Source: Loxodes magnus (lineage: Eukaryota > Ciliophora > Karyorelictea > Loxodida > Loxodidae). Taken from it: DNA of 64,000 nt. A program made the translations under genes and the position numbers. Positions 50,385 through 62,525 of this stretch are shown here, piece by piece; position 1 is the stretch's first letter, and the number at the start of each line of letters is the position of its first letter. Under the pieces are notes generated by a model. It searched no databases, had not been told where the DNA came from, and saw nothing but the letters and a program-made list of their open reading frames with translations. The DNA lies in the NCBI GenBank assembly GCA_946699065.1, contig CAMPDV010000460.1:124001-188000 (forward strand), read 5' to 3'.

Positions 50385-51741
50385 TTAATAATAAAAAATA
50401 AATAAAGTTATTTAACAAACTATTTCAAAACATACCTTCCTTTAAATACACTTGCTATCATCTCACACAACTACCATGCTACCTTAGTTAAATTGATACA
50501 ATCTTATCCTTATAGAAACATTTATTACCAATGACGATATAAAAGTTTTAATAGCTTAAAGATTATTATTTTATATAAAAACTAGTGTTTGAACTATTAT
50601 TAGTCTTTGAGCATGGAGATGCTGCTCTTCTGCAAAATATAGCTAGAAAGCTATAATGCTAGCAAAGTAATGACATAAGGTTTTATATGAATGAAATCCT
50701 GCAATGATATTATCTTATTTCTTAATGATAATTATTTAGGGAATCTAACTGAGTTAAATGTTCTGCTTAAAAAGTTTACTAAATAGTCATTAAAAATACA
50801 GATAAACCATAAAATCGTATTATTTAAAGCTTATCCATAATTTCTAGTTCACTTATTAATTCAGACATTATATGCATATACCCTATTATTTTACAATTAA
50901 AGGCTTTAGATTAATTGTTATTTTTAGAATCTTTAGTATTTTACTTATGCTGTTTAAATCTAATTAAAACATCTTCAATTAAAGGTTTTATTTTTAAGTT
51001 AACTTTAATAATAAATAAGTTAAAATAAAAAAAGTTAAGGTATCCAGCTCCATATTTAGTATAAATATATTATAGATATATTATATGCTTGGAATAAATA
51101 GATAATATAAAGAAGAATAATAAAGAAGCTTAATAGTAATCTCTTAATAATTATATAAAAGGAAAATAATCCATAATTTTAGAAAAATTCGTTTAATGAT
51201 GCTTTTAGCAATAATCTTTAATAAAAATTGATTATGAAATAGATTAGACAACAATAAAATTTTAGTTATAAGGAAATATTATTAAAATAAAGATCTTAAA
51301 GATTAAGTGAATATCTCTAAACTATTTCTTTAAAAGCAAGTGAAATCAGATTTGAAAAGTTGAAATAATAGAACATATATTTATAAATATAACTTTAAAT
51401 AAATCAAATATTTCATAATACCTAAAGTAGATTTAACTTAAAAATGATAAAACTATTTAAATTTATCTAGAGATTATAAACTTAAATAATCAATATAAAA
51501 AAGGAAAAAAGAAATTTCTTAAAATTGAGTTAATTTAAGAATAATAAATATCTAGAAGAGCGCTTAGCTTTTAAGTTAAATATATAGATTTTTTAATTAT
51601 CTTAAAATTTAAATTGAAAATTAAGGTATATAAAAATAGTATTCTTCAAAGTTAAAATTTAATGAAATTAAAAAAATCTAAAATAAAATTTCCTTCTTTA
51701 TTGCGTATGAAATCCTAAAACTTTACTTGAGTCTCTCTTTA
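50385..51741. other. AT-rich intergenic region
   Basis: 1.36 kb with very low GC and no supportable gene or repeat. Confidence 0.5.
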
Positions 51742-51782
51742 TTTTTCCCTTTATATAATAAAAAAATAATAAGTATTAAGAA

Positions 51783-51851
51783 CTCCTAGTAGTGTAGTTG
51801 TAGCACATTCAGCTAGATCTGAAAAGCGTAAGTTCAAATCTTACCTGGGAG
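51783..51851 (+). tRNA. tRNA-like gene, unit 1, isotype unresolved
   Basis: 69 nt. A 7-bp acceptor stem (CTCCTAG with CTGGGAG), a D arm GTG...CAC containing a box-A-like TAGTGTAGTTG, and a perfect T arm GTAAG-TTCAAAT-CTTAC (box B) are visible, followed by TTTTT as a Pol III terminator. The anticodon arm TTCAG...CTGAA encloses only six bases (CTAGAT), so no normal anticodon can be placed. It may be an unusual tRNA, a tRNA-derived element or a pseudogene. Confidence 0.5.
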
Positions 51852-51944
51852 ATTTTTCCGTTATATAAGCTATCTACATAAACTAACTAAATAAGAAATT
51901 ATTTTAGTTCTTTATATGATAAAATAAATAACATTATAAATGAA

Positions 51945-52013
51945 CTCCTAGTAGTGTAGTTGTAGCACATTCAGCTAGGTCTGGAAAGCGTAAGTTCAAT
52001 TCTTACCTGGGAG
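51945..52013 (+). tRNA. tRNA-like gene, unit 2, isotype unresolved
   Basis: Same architecture as unit 1, with loop CTAGGT and a compensating wobble pair in the anticodon stem. TTTT follows after a GC. Confidence 0.5.
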
Positions 52014-53060
52014 GCTTTTCATTTCTTCATTAAATAATAAAAAAAGAATTAAATATTTATAATTAAATTAAAATAAAATAATTAATTTCCTAAAGTATTT
52101 TACAGCAAGATTCTAGTCTCTTTCACTAATCTTTAAAATATTAAATTCTAACTATTTCTAACTAATTTCTTCATCATGACATATTATAAATTTCTTACAC
52201 ATTTCATTAAAATTCTTTTTAATCTCTTTTATAATTTCCTATTAAATAGCTTAAAATTAAACAATATTTTTCATGCTTATGCATAGTTATGAAATAGATT
52301 ACTTAAATTATTATTAATTTCTTAGGAAGAAATTAATTTCAAATATCTTTTATTAATAAACATAATAGGGATTATTTTTAAATCTCTTAACTAAATCATT
52401 ATATAAAGCACTTACTATTTAATTACTCATCATTAATCTAGATTTACTTTAGTTAATCTACTAAAAGGCTGATAATAAGATTCATGGTATTAATTAAAAT
52501 TAGCATTTTATTTAATTTTAGTGAAGCTTTTATAATTTCTATCTTTTAAGTAAACTAAATTCTTTTATTAGTCCCTCTAACATATTCTGCTATTAGGTAT
52601 TTTAATTATTAAGTGAGTTCCAAATAAATTGCTATACTTATTTATTATAGATAATTCCCAGTCATTTAAGAATATATTAAAATTTAGTATAAAACTAGTA
52701 GAGGCTTAAGTTTTAAGTCTAATGCAACCAAATTATTAGTTTTTTACTTTTAAATAAGTTAAATTTTTCGTTATCCCATAAAATAAAGAAATCTATTTAA
52801 CAATTATCTGCGCTTTCTTTAATAGAATGATAGTTGCAAAGATATGAATCAAGATATTAGATAAAGAAAAGTGGTAGCATATTAATGAAGTTAATGATTA
52901 TATTAAAATAAATAAAAATAATTAATTAGTTATCTACTATAGACCAACTTTATTTATCACCAAGAATCTTCTATATCTCCAAATTATCTACATCATAGTA
53001 ATATCTATATTTTTATACCTTTTAATTGTTCCTGAGAAAGACAAATTAGAGATTAAAATA
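52014..53060. other. Spacer between the two tRNA-like cassettes
   Basis: About 1 kb of AT-rich DNA not shared with any other part of the window; nothing supportable. Confidence 0.5.
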
Positions 53061-53101
53061 TTTTTCCCTTTATATAATAAAAAAATAATAAGTATTAAGA
53101 A

Positions 53102-53170
53102 CTCCTAGTAGTGTAGTTGTAGCACATTCAGCTAAGTCTGGAAAGCGTAAGTTCAAATCTTACCTGGGAG
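53102..53170 (+). tRNA. tRNA-like gene, unit 3, isotype unresolved
   Basis: As unit 1 but with loop CTAAGT; acceptor and T arms are unchanged and TTTTT follows. Confidence 0.5.
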
Positions 53171-53263
53171 ATTTTTCCGTTATATAAGCTAACTACATAA
53201 GCGTACTAAATAAGAAATAAATTTAGCTCTTTATATGATAAAATAACTAACATTATAAAAGAA

Positions 53264-53332
53264 CTCCTAGTAGTGTAGTTGTAGCACATTCAGCTAAGTC
53301 TGAAAAGCGTAAGTTCAAATCTTACCTGGGAG
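53264..53332 (+). tRNA. tRNA-like gene, unit 4, isotype unresolved
   Basis: As unit 1 but with loop CTAAGT; acceptor and T arms are unchanged and TTTT follows. Confidence 0.5.
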
Positions 53333-54158
53333 ATTTTGTATTTTTAATAATATTTATGATTTATGGTTGGATACTAAAAATACGTAAATAAATATATTAA
53401 TTATGAAATATATAATAGAATATTTATTATTAATTAAAACTTTAAAGGGCTATAATTAATACATTATTTATAAAATATTTGCTAGATCAACAAAGGAAGA
53501 TATATATTATTAGTTTATAAATTAAATATATTTTTTTAATGATGCATATCTAAATTTTTTCTCTTAAACTAGCAAATTTTTTAATTAATTTATCTTAAGA
53601 GAATAAATTATCCCTTATATTTATAGTATCATTTTAACTTCTAAATAGTAACTTTTTCTAGATATTTTTATCATATTTTCCTAAGCTAACTATTAATTTT
53701 AATTCAGATTATTGACTTAAATAGCATTTATGAATGATAATTTGAATAATTTAAAATAATTACTAAATGCTTAGCGTATTTAATGATAAGAATGACTTGA
53801 ATTAGCTTATATAATATAGACTAAGTATCTAATTCTATTTTTAATTTAATTTTTTAAGTTAAATAGTCTTTATTATTTATAAGCTTTGTCCTTCTTCATT
53901 ATAAGTTATTAACTACAAAAGCTAAATCTCTTGTTTAATTATCTTAAATTTAGTTATAAGCTAATAAATTAAATTTGGTTAGAAAATACTAAAAGTCTTC
54001 ATTCTAAGAATTTTAACGAAGATGAACTTGGTATTTATATATGAATACTACTTCTAAATTATATGGGTACTTTGGAATGTTAATATGTAATGAACTATTC
54101 TAACTTGAAGTTTAACAAGTTATGATTATCATTATCACCTACTTTCAGGTTATAAAAG
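53333..54158. other. Intergenic, nothing clear
   Basis: AT-rich 0.8 kb without a supportable feature. Confidence 0.5.
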
Positions 54159-54335
54159 ATGGAAGAGCAAATAATTTAAAGAATAAGAGAGGAATTTTAA
54201 GCTAATATGTAGAAACCGAAATATAATAGCATTTTAAATAAAAATTTGATGACCCAAAGCAAATTAAATAAAGCAAAATTAAAGCTCTTTTAGAATAATA
54301 TTTCTAGCTAATATATAAAGTAAAGATATTTATGA
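54159..54335 (+). CDS. Small hypothetical protein, 58 residues
   Basis: ATG 54159..54161, TGA 54333..54335. The product begins MEEQIIQRIREEFQANMQK and stays charged and helical throughout, unlike the Leu/Ile/Asn-rich noise of the surrounding DNA. There is no recognisable family. Size and charge would suit a small mitochondrial or complex-assembly factor, but that is a guess. Confidence 0.38.
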
Positions 54336-54551
54336 AAGTTATTTTAACTATATCTATATTCAACTATCATATTTTATATTTTTCTATACATAATTAATAA
54401 TCCTTTACTATTTAAACATTAAGTTTCCTATATAATTCATCTTCATAATACTTATACTAAGTATTTTTAAAGATTTAAGTATATTGATAAAAGTATTCAG
54501 GAGTGCTGAATGAGAATTTAAATTTCTTATATGGAAATAAATATTTTAATT

Positions 54552-55280
54552 ATGTTTAATGTAAATAAAGAGTTCCTTAATAAAATATTAAATGTCTAAC
54601 TTAATTATTAATAAAGCTATAGATTTACTATAAAGAATAAAATCTCTAAACTATATTTAAAGCTAATTGGAGAGATATGCATACTTATTTTAGAGTAGTT
54701 AGAAAGCTAATTGATTTAAGTAAAAGGATTATTACATTTTCTATGCAGTGAAAATTCATAAGATTAATATTGCTTAGAAAATCAGGAATCATGATTTGAT
54801 ATTCATGAGAAATATCAATTTGCTCTGTAATTTAGAAAGCGTAAAATTGAATAAGGGATTATAGAGCTATCAATGGCGAACTAAACTAAAAAATATTCAG
54901 CACAAAAAGGAAAATTTAAGAGAAAATATTATGAGCAGTAAAGGCATGCCGCATCATAAAAGAAACAATTTAAGAAATAAAAAATATTAAAAGGACTAAA
55001 TATCCATATTTTTAGCGTGTATATACAATTTATTAATAATCATTTGGAATGTAAAATTTTATTTAGCAACCTGATATAAATATTAATAAAAAGATTCATT
55101 CTAAAGAGTAGAATAATTATAATTATAATTTAGTTAAAAGAAAAATCTAGTTGCAGTTAAAAAATTAAAATAGAATATTTTATTTTCAAACTTTAAAAAA
55201 ATAAAGTTTATTATAAAAATATTCATTTAATCAAATATCTAAAAGATTTTTAGTCTAATTAGATAGATATTATAAATTGA
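54552..55280 (+). CDS. Hypothetical protein with a basic coiled middle
   Basis: ATG 54552..54554, open to TGA 55278..55280 (242 codons). Residues about 65-150 look truly coding: a Ser/Glu/Gln segment with a TGA-Trp (ESWFDIHEKYQFALQF) followed by a strongly basic stretch (AQKGKFKRKYYEQQRHAA). The first 60 and the last 80 residues resemble translated AT-rich DNA, so the limits are uncertain. No family recognised; the basic stretch could bind nucleic acid. Confidence 0.35.
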
Positions 55281-55948
55281 ATGATTGATCCAGACTTGTT
55301 GGTTCTAATTTAGTATATTAAATTGTATAATTTAAATAATAAATTACAAATATAGAGGCTAAAGCTGATGATAATGTCTAGCTTCATTTATTCACGAAAA
55401 TTTATTCTTAGTAAAACTTTATAAGAATAAAATGCTAGAAAGCTAAAATCAATAATTTATAATTATTGCTTGCAAAGATCTCAAACTATAGAAAAATAAT
55501 TATTATACTCTTTATTTTTAAATTTTAAAGGCTTTTTTATAAATAGTAAAAGTATTTCATGATTCAAGCTTTCATTTTAGGTAAATTAATTTTAAAACAA
55601 ATAATAAACCATTTAATTTGAAATTTTTTCTAAAAAATATTTTTTTCATTAAAATTATCTATATTTATAAATTTAAGGAATGTAAAAAGATTTTTTAGTT
55701 TTAAAGATAGTTATAAATCATTTAATTTTAATCTCATTAATTTAATAGTTATTATATCAATTTCATATAACTATATCATTTTTTTTAATTTTGTTTTTAA
55801 ATTTTTAAATTTAAATTTATTTAAATAAAGTGACCTTTCATTAATTTAGATAATTTTAAGTTTTAATATCTATTTTATTTAACTTTTTTCATTAAAAAAA
55901 AATTAAACTTTTAGTCGATTTAATTAAAATGTTATAAAAAATTTATAT
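55281..55948. other. Spacer between convergent genes
   Basis: Extremely AT-rich 670 bp with long T and A runs; no feature seen. Confidence 0.5.
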
Positions 55949-58900
55949 TCATGGTTATTAGATTTCCTAAGCATCTATCTCAATTTTCGTTTCTTACTAA
56001 ATTTGTGCTTCTTATGTAAATTTTTCGCTTTTTACTTAAATGTTTTAGCTTTCTAGAACTTCATCTACTTTCATTTGAGATTCTAAGTTTTGAGAGTGTA
56101 AAGATAACTTAGTTTATGATTCTATTTCTAATTAGCCTAAATTATAAGGGCCGCAATCATTTTAAATTTATGATTATTTTTTTGATTTGATTTAGCTTTC
56201 CTATTAATATTTTATTTATTCAAGGTCTTATAGGACCATATAATTTATTTTATAGAAATCTTAAGTTTATTCAAAATTTTGCCAATCTTCTAAGTTTTTA
56301 TCTATTTATTAATTTTTCTTTGGACTAAAGCTTTAATTATTTTGCTGTTCTTCTATCTTCTATTACTATAGTTCTTTCAAAATGGCTTATTTATCCTTTT
56401 CTATCATTTATAAAATGTCTTAAATACCCATTTAGTTTTGAGACCTTATTTTAAATATATTATTTATTTTTACTTTTGCTTGCTTTTAAATCTAAATATT
56501 CTCTGCTGTTGTTGTTTTTTCTTCAGCTAATATCTCTTTTTTTTCTAATTCCAATTTAATAATATTTTCTTCTTTTTCCTAATATAATTATACTGGCTGT
56601 TCTAAATTTGGAATTTACTTATTTAATTACTAATTACTATTTTCCTAGTGTTTTTTCATTACCAACTTAACTTTAGTATACTAGTCATTTAACTTCATTT
56701 TGAAACTATTTAATCCTAATTCACCTAATTGTTCTTTAACTAAATTTAAAAATTACCTTAAGAGTAGCATTAATGATTTCCACTCTCCAAAATGCTTTTT
56801 AACTTTTTCTTATACATTTTTTTATTGATAATATATTTAGAAGTCATAGATAAAGCTGTTATTATAATAAAAATGCACATAAGAATTCCTGAAGTAAAGC
56901 TAGCCTTGTCAGCTACTGAGTTATTGAGTGCGCATCTTTAAAGTCTTACGAAGAAGCATTTTTAATTTTTAAAGCTTTGACTTAATTTGCAATCTTTTCC
57001 ATCAAAAAGGCATTCTTCTATTTTACATTCCTCATTACAAATATGATTTCCAATATTATTTGGGTTGCATTTTTGATCAATACTTTTTTCTATGCAAATT
57101 TGCTTCTAGTTCTCAACGTTTTAAGCCTCACAATCTCCTTTATCATAATGGCACTCAGATATATTACATTCTTGATTGCATATTCAATTTCCAAGATTCT
57201 AAAGTGAGCAATTTCTATTTTCGCATTCATTGTATCAATCATATATTTCGCAATCTCCTTTATCTCATTTACATTGACTACTCAAACACTAATTATCACA
57301 AACATTATCACCTATTCAATCAAAGGGACAAGTATTTGGACATAGAGAACAATCTCTTTTATCATTTAAACACTCAGGAATGTTGCATTAATCGTCACAC
57401 ATTCTATCATTTAATAAAAATAGCTAACAACCTTTCTATTAACATTATTTCTCGTCTAATTTTATTTATTTCTCATTTTATTCGCAATCTCCACCATCAA
57501 AATCGCAGTCTTTATTATTACAATCACTATCGCATTATCCATCTGCTACTCAAGATCAGTAGCATTTTTCTTCTTTGTCACATTTTGTTAGCTCACAGTC
57601 TGGCCAATCATAATGACATTCCTTATTTAGACACTCTTAATTGCAGATTCTATTTTTTCTTAGTCTTATGTCACAAGAGCATTCATTCAAAGTGTTTATT
57701 AAGCAATCCCCTTTATCATAATTGCATTCTTTGTTAAAACAATCATAATCACAAATTGAATCTTGTAATCATTCAGATTTACAGCCTATGGTTAGGCATT
57801 CTTATTCATTTCCTAAATCATTTGTTTATATCTTACAATCATTTTTGTCAAAAGAGCATTACTCAACGTTGCAAAAGTAGTCACATATTCCATTTCCTAG
57901 TTGATTATAATTACATCCTACTGAGCATTCGCATTCACCCTAGTCATAATTATATTCTCTTTTATTGCAGATTTAATCACACATTCCGTTTCCAATTCAA
58001 TTGCTTCTACATTATTCGACAAATTGGTCTTACAGATCTCTCTAATCATTCGTTACAGTGATGAGTTATTTTTAATTGTATTAATAACAATTATCTTCAA
58101 ATATGTTATAGCAAGTTTCGTATCCTCTTGGAAAAACATCTCTACAGCCAAGTATAAAAATGGTGAATATTGCATGTGCAATTAAAGCATAAGGAACTAG
58201 TCACTGTATAAAATTGTGCAATTCATAAGAAAACTTTGGTGGTTTCTTATAGTAAGTCAAGAATAAATATTTATCTGAAAGATAAACTATAAATATTGAT
58301 ACAGTTGCTAGTAGTAAAAGTAAAGGAATCCCTGCTGAATAGATTCAAACTGTAAAAACTATAGCACATATAAAGGAATATTACTCTACTAAATCGAATT
58401 CTGGTCCCAGCAAATTTTAATTTAGTTCGTATTGAGTTTGCACTTATTTTGATTTTCATTTCTTGAAACAAAGTGAAAATGGTTTTATGACTAGTTTTTC
58501 GATGCTTGGAAAAAATATTGCTACAAATATTGTAGCTGTTATTCCTCTTCCAATGCCTTCGTATCATAATCTTGTAAAATCGCTTTGATAATTACTACTT
58601 ATTATTTGGATGGTGAAAGTTTAATTTAAAAACTAAAATAAGAACATTTTGAAGGCAAGACTTATATTGGCTTAGACTTTGTCTTAATCACTCTACCAAG
58701 TATTAAAATTCTTTAAGGCTGAAATTATTACTCTGTTGAAAATAACTACTGTAAGTCCTACTCCAATCTAAATACACCAGTAATTTAAAAATTCTCTTTT
58801 ATAATTTTAACATAATTCGGCGTCTTAATCTTCATTTTAGAATAAATCAGAGATTTTCATTCTGGAACATCAGCAATAATAGCCAATAGTATTAGCTTAG

Positions 58901-60354
58901 AATTAATAAATTTCATATCCATATATATCTTCGTATTTCTCTAGATTTCATTTAGATTCTCTAAAAAATCTTTCGTTTATGCTATTTTCGTAGATATTAC
59001 ATTCTGATCTTGTAGGAAAATCAGCATTTTCTGCTTGTGTTAATGCTCATACTATGAGTATTGACAGACCAATTATACAAAAGGAAAGGAAATAAACGAC
59101 GAACTAATAGAATTTTCTTTCTCGATGAGAAATTTCAAGATTTTCCCAAATGATTACAGAAGGATCTTTAGCTTCTTATACTGTTAATGGAAACTATGAT
59201 TTTCACTTTAATTCTTTTGATTGGAAGAAAGAAAAAAATCCTTTACTTCTATATGCTTCTATACACTTTGTTTTAGATTCTACTTATTCGAAGATTATAA
59301 ATACTTTCACTACATCTTTTTTACCTTATTCTTGCTTTTTTTAATTTTCCTTTTCTTTTATTTATTTTATAATCTTTTTCTTCTGCTCCCGTAAATACTC
59401 CAAATTTCTCTTTTTGCACTCACATTTTAAAATCTTCTTTAAACTTAAAAAAAATTAAATAATTTTATGCTACTTAAAGCCTTCCTTTTCTTAATGCTTT
59501 AATGAAGCTATTTCTATTTTTAACGATGCTAACTTATGATAATCTTTTATAAAGGTTTTCTCTGCTCTTCCAATTACTATTTCATGAATTTGTCCATATT
59601 TGCCAAAAAATTCTCCTATTTAATGCTTATCAACACCTTACTTAGGAAATCCTCATATTTAGACTGAATAATTACAAATATTAGGTTTATTTTAATCTTC
59701 AGTCACTATTTTAAGAGTTCTGAATCAATAAAATAGAATAAACAAAAGAAACAAAAAGCTCTAAAAGAAATCTAATAGTCCAGTAGATAAATTTCTTTTA
59801 GTCGTTACATCTAAAATCTTATTCTCATATTCATTTTATTTCTCATCTCTATTTAAGGCTGCTTTTACTACCTCTTCTTCTAATCCAAACTATTTGTATC
59901 ATTGATAATTAAACTTGTTATTTAATGTATTTGATACCTTCAAATAATTTGCTTGAAAAATCCAGAAATCAATTATACTGTTTCCTGTGTCTAAATTTCC
60001 TACTGTAAATCGTTCGAAAATTCCTGCTTGTTCTTCTTTGTAATTTTTTCCGTTATAGTTAATAATGAATTTTCCTATACCTAATAAACTTATAACAAAG
60101 AAGACTATCGCTAGTTCCTTTACTCAGTCGAAATATAACCTAAAACCTATTCCATATTAATCAAATTCTTTGATTGGAGTTTTAAATCACGAAGTCTTGA
60201 ACTATTCCTTTATAAAACTAAGAGTCGAGTGCTTTCTTAAGTAAGGAGTAGCAGCTTCTAAAGTTGCCTTTTAAGTAATATACTCAAAGTCTAAGAATTC
60301 TTCTTCCTTTTCTTTATTTTTAACAGTTTCCTAATAAATTTCTTTGCTTTCCAT
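55949..60354 (-). CDS. OSCA/TMEM63-type mechanosensitive-channel-like protein with nine Notch LNR repeats
   Basis: 1462 residues; ATG 60352..60354, one intron 56740..56756, TGA 55949..55951. The N-terminal half has the DUF221/OSCA-TMEM63 layout: first membrane helix near residue 83; a second near 205; a large cytosolic loop with an RRM-like start (VQIWGFPKQGVDKHQIGEFF, about 235); the signature SVIIWENLEI (about 405); then a bundle of further helices to about residue 735. Instead of a normal C-terminus, nine cysteine-rich LNR modules follow (about 790-1125, e.g. LGNGICDYFCN), then one more membrane helix (about 1140-1160) and a Gln/Lys/Glu-rich coiled tail of about 290 residues. OSCA/TMEM63 proteins are stretch- or osmolarity-gated cation channels; LNRs are extracellular Ca2+-binding modules. 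The last helix implies an odd topology with the LNR block outside and the tail inside. Trp is often TGA. Confidence 0.82.
56740..56756 (-). other. 17-nt intron
   Basis: On the minus strand GTAATTTTTAAATTTAG. It connects the last membrane helix of the channel-LNR protein to its coiled tail in frame (1463 codons in total). Without it the tail would be lost. Confidence 0.65.
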
Positions 60355-61300
60355 TTTAAATTAATTCATATGAAAAAACTTAAACTAAAAATGATTTCAG
60401 CTACTATAATGTTTAGTTAACAATTTAGAAAGAACTATCCTAATTTCCCTTTTTAATTAATCTAAAGCTTATTATTGTTTTATAATTTTAAAATCTTAAA
60501 TATTATGTTTAAGTCTAGTGCATTAATGCTGCTCCTTCTTTGCTTAGTCTTTAATTATTTAAACTATTAGATTTTAATTCTCTGACTAAGTTTTATTTAT
60601 AAGGTTCATTTAGTTTATTCTTATGAAATTACAATTCTTTGCTTTAGTTATAACTAAGCATAATACGTCTCATTTATAACTTTATAAGCGGCAAAGTTAC
60701 TAGAAGTTTATTTATGGATTTATTTTATAAACTCTGAAGAAAAAGCATTTTGGTAAATATATTTTTGCTTATATTTGCTGACTTTCATAATTGCTTTTAG
60801 TTGTCTTTTTATTAAGCTTATATAGCTAAAGTCTAATGTTTAGCGATTTGAACTTCTAAATCTTATTATCATTTCTATTTTACATACTATTTATATTAAT
60901 TAATTACTCTGTTTGAGACATGGTAGTTATATGTAAATGTTACCAAGCATGGAATCGAACCCATTTCAAATTAACCATGCCCATTTATAACCTGCTATTT
61001 AACCACTTACATGATTGAATCATGAAGTTATTAGTTTGAAGTTAAATATAAACAGATTTAATGCCTCTTTGTTGCTGGTTTAGTTTAACTACTAATAGCT
61101 TCTTTTTATTTCAATGGTAATAAGCTATTATTAATAGCTAAATGCTTAGGAATTATAACTTCTATCTAAATCATTTATTTAAATGCTTAGCAGTTAAGTT
61201 AGGGCATTTTATCTCATATTGCTAGTTACTGATTACTCTTTCTATAGTTTCAAAAATCTCAAGTTTGAAAAAGGATTCTTTTTTCTAAGCAGGAAGAAAA
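60355..61300. other. Intergenic with a weak tRNA-like trace
   Basis: AT-rich. Near 60935..61010 the minus strand carries a good box B (GGGTTCGATTCC) and a box-A-like stretch, but the T arm, acceptor and anticodon arm do not pair properly, so at best it is a decayed tRNA. Nothing else seen. Confidence 0.3.
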
Positions 61301-61735
61301 ATGCAGAGTGAAGGGCAATAGAAAATAAAAGCAACCATAGTAGCAATGGGAAAGCGCTCTTAAATATGGCAATCAATCCAACAGAGGAAGAGCTCTCTCT
61401 GAAGTAAAGGAAAATCAAAAGACTAATTCTTTAAGTGAAAATGCAAAAATAACAATTCTTTGGACTATGCCTTTCTTGCAAATGCGTTGATTGAGCTCAA
61501 GGAGGAAGTTCGTCTTTTAAGGCGAAAATACATAGCATAGCATGCTTATTCGGGAGTTAAAAAGAAATATAACAATCACTATGACACAAATTATAGGGGT
61601 ATAACTGGCTTTTGGAATTAGTTTTAAAATATGGATCGTAGATTTTGCAATAGCGAATAGAAGCAAACTTGCGACACTTTAACAGACAAATGTAGTTCCT
61701 TTAGTGCCAATGGAAATAGAATAAATTACATCTGA
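61301..61735 (+). CDS. Unresolved coding region upstream of the retroelement ORF
   Basis: ATG 61301..61303, open to a TGA at 61733. The product is basic, with Trp/Lys/Gln-rich N-terminal residues and a helix LANALIELKEEVRLLRRKY. Coding character seems to continue beyond 61735 to about 62170 in a different phase. GC content is higher than in the flanks and similar to the neighbouring retroelement DNA, so this may be part of the same element or a host gene next to it. No family recognised. Confidence 0.3.
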
Positions 61736-62525
61736 TGAGTTCAGATTCCTCCCAAAAAATAATAGAATTTAAAAATAAAGAAGAAATAAACTACTTGTAG
61801 GAGAGACATACACTTATATCGCTTATGCACAATATTTAAATAAAGATAAAAGCTTACTGGAAAGAAACGTATTTATTTAAAATAGAGAACAAAGAAAATA
61901 AATACTCAGAACAAAAAGTTAGGCAAGTAATTCAATAAAATATTCGGTAACCTGCAAAGCTTAATTTTCAAGAGGAATTTTTTCCACTAAAATATTAGAG
62001 AATGGAAAAATTGATACTATCTAGAAGTAGAAAACAGCCGTTCTGATATGGTTGTAAATCGATGAGATGGGCAAATTTAAAATTTTTTAGCATATCTAAT
62101 CTAATATACTTAGCATCTCAATTTTCTTTTTAATTCCTTTCTTTTATTAAATTTGCAGTTGGCAAATTATTTAGAATTTGAATTATCTATTATCTAAACT
62201 AAAATCTAGAACAACTAGCATAAAAGTTAGAGAGTTAGGAAATTCTATAAATGAAAGTATTTATTTAGCATATCATTTATAATTTAGCTTAGTAGAAAAA
62301 AAATGGAGAAGAACATCCGTCTTTCTAAAAAATAACAAAGAAAAGCAAGAAAACAAGTTACGAACGAGGAGCTAAAAAAGCAAAGACAGGATAGAGAATC
62401 TAGCTCGTCTTCAGAAGGAAAAGTAATGGTTGGTCCGAATGAACAATAAAACCCTGAAACAAAAAATAACAATTTACTGCAAAGCGAAATCGAAAAAATG
62501 AAAGAAAAAATTGCAAAATATGAAG

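Larger units (their letters stand above)
51742..52013 (+). repeat. Duplicated tRNA-like cassette, copy A (272 bp)
   Basis: Matches 53061..53332 with only scattered substitutions and the same length throughout (constant offset 1319). It holds two 69-nt tRNA-like units plus their upstream TATATAATAAAAAA-type flank and spacer. Flanking sequence beyond it is not shared, so this is a local segmental duplication. Confidence 0.85.
53061..53332 (+). repeat. Duplicated tRNA-like cassette, copy B (272 bp)
   Basis: Partner of 51742..52013; same length, same order of two tRNA-like units, few substitutions. Confidence 0.85.

Noticed and set aside
57060-58061. 225-aa and 101-aa plus-strand ORFs
   Set aside because: Antisense shadows of the LNR block of the channel fusion on the minus strand.
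60935-61010. tRNA gene on the minus strand
   Set aside because: Box B is good, but T arm, acceptor and anticodon arms do not pair; at best a relic.
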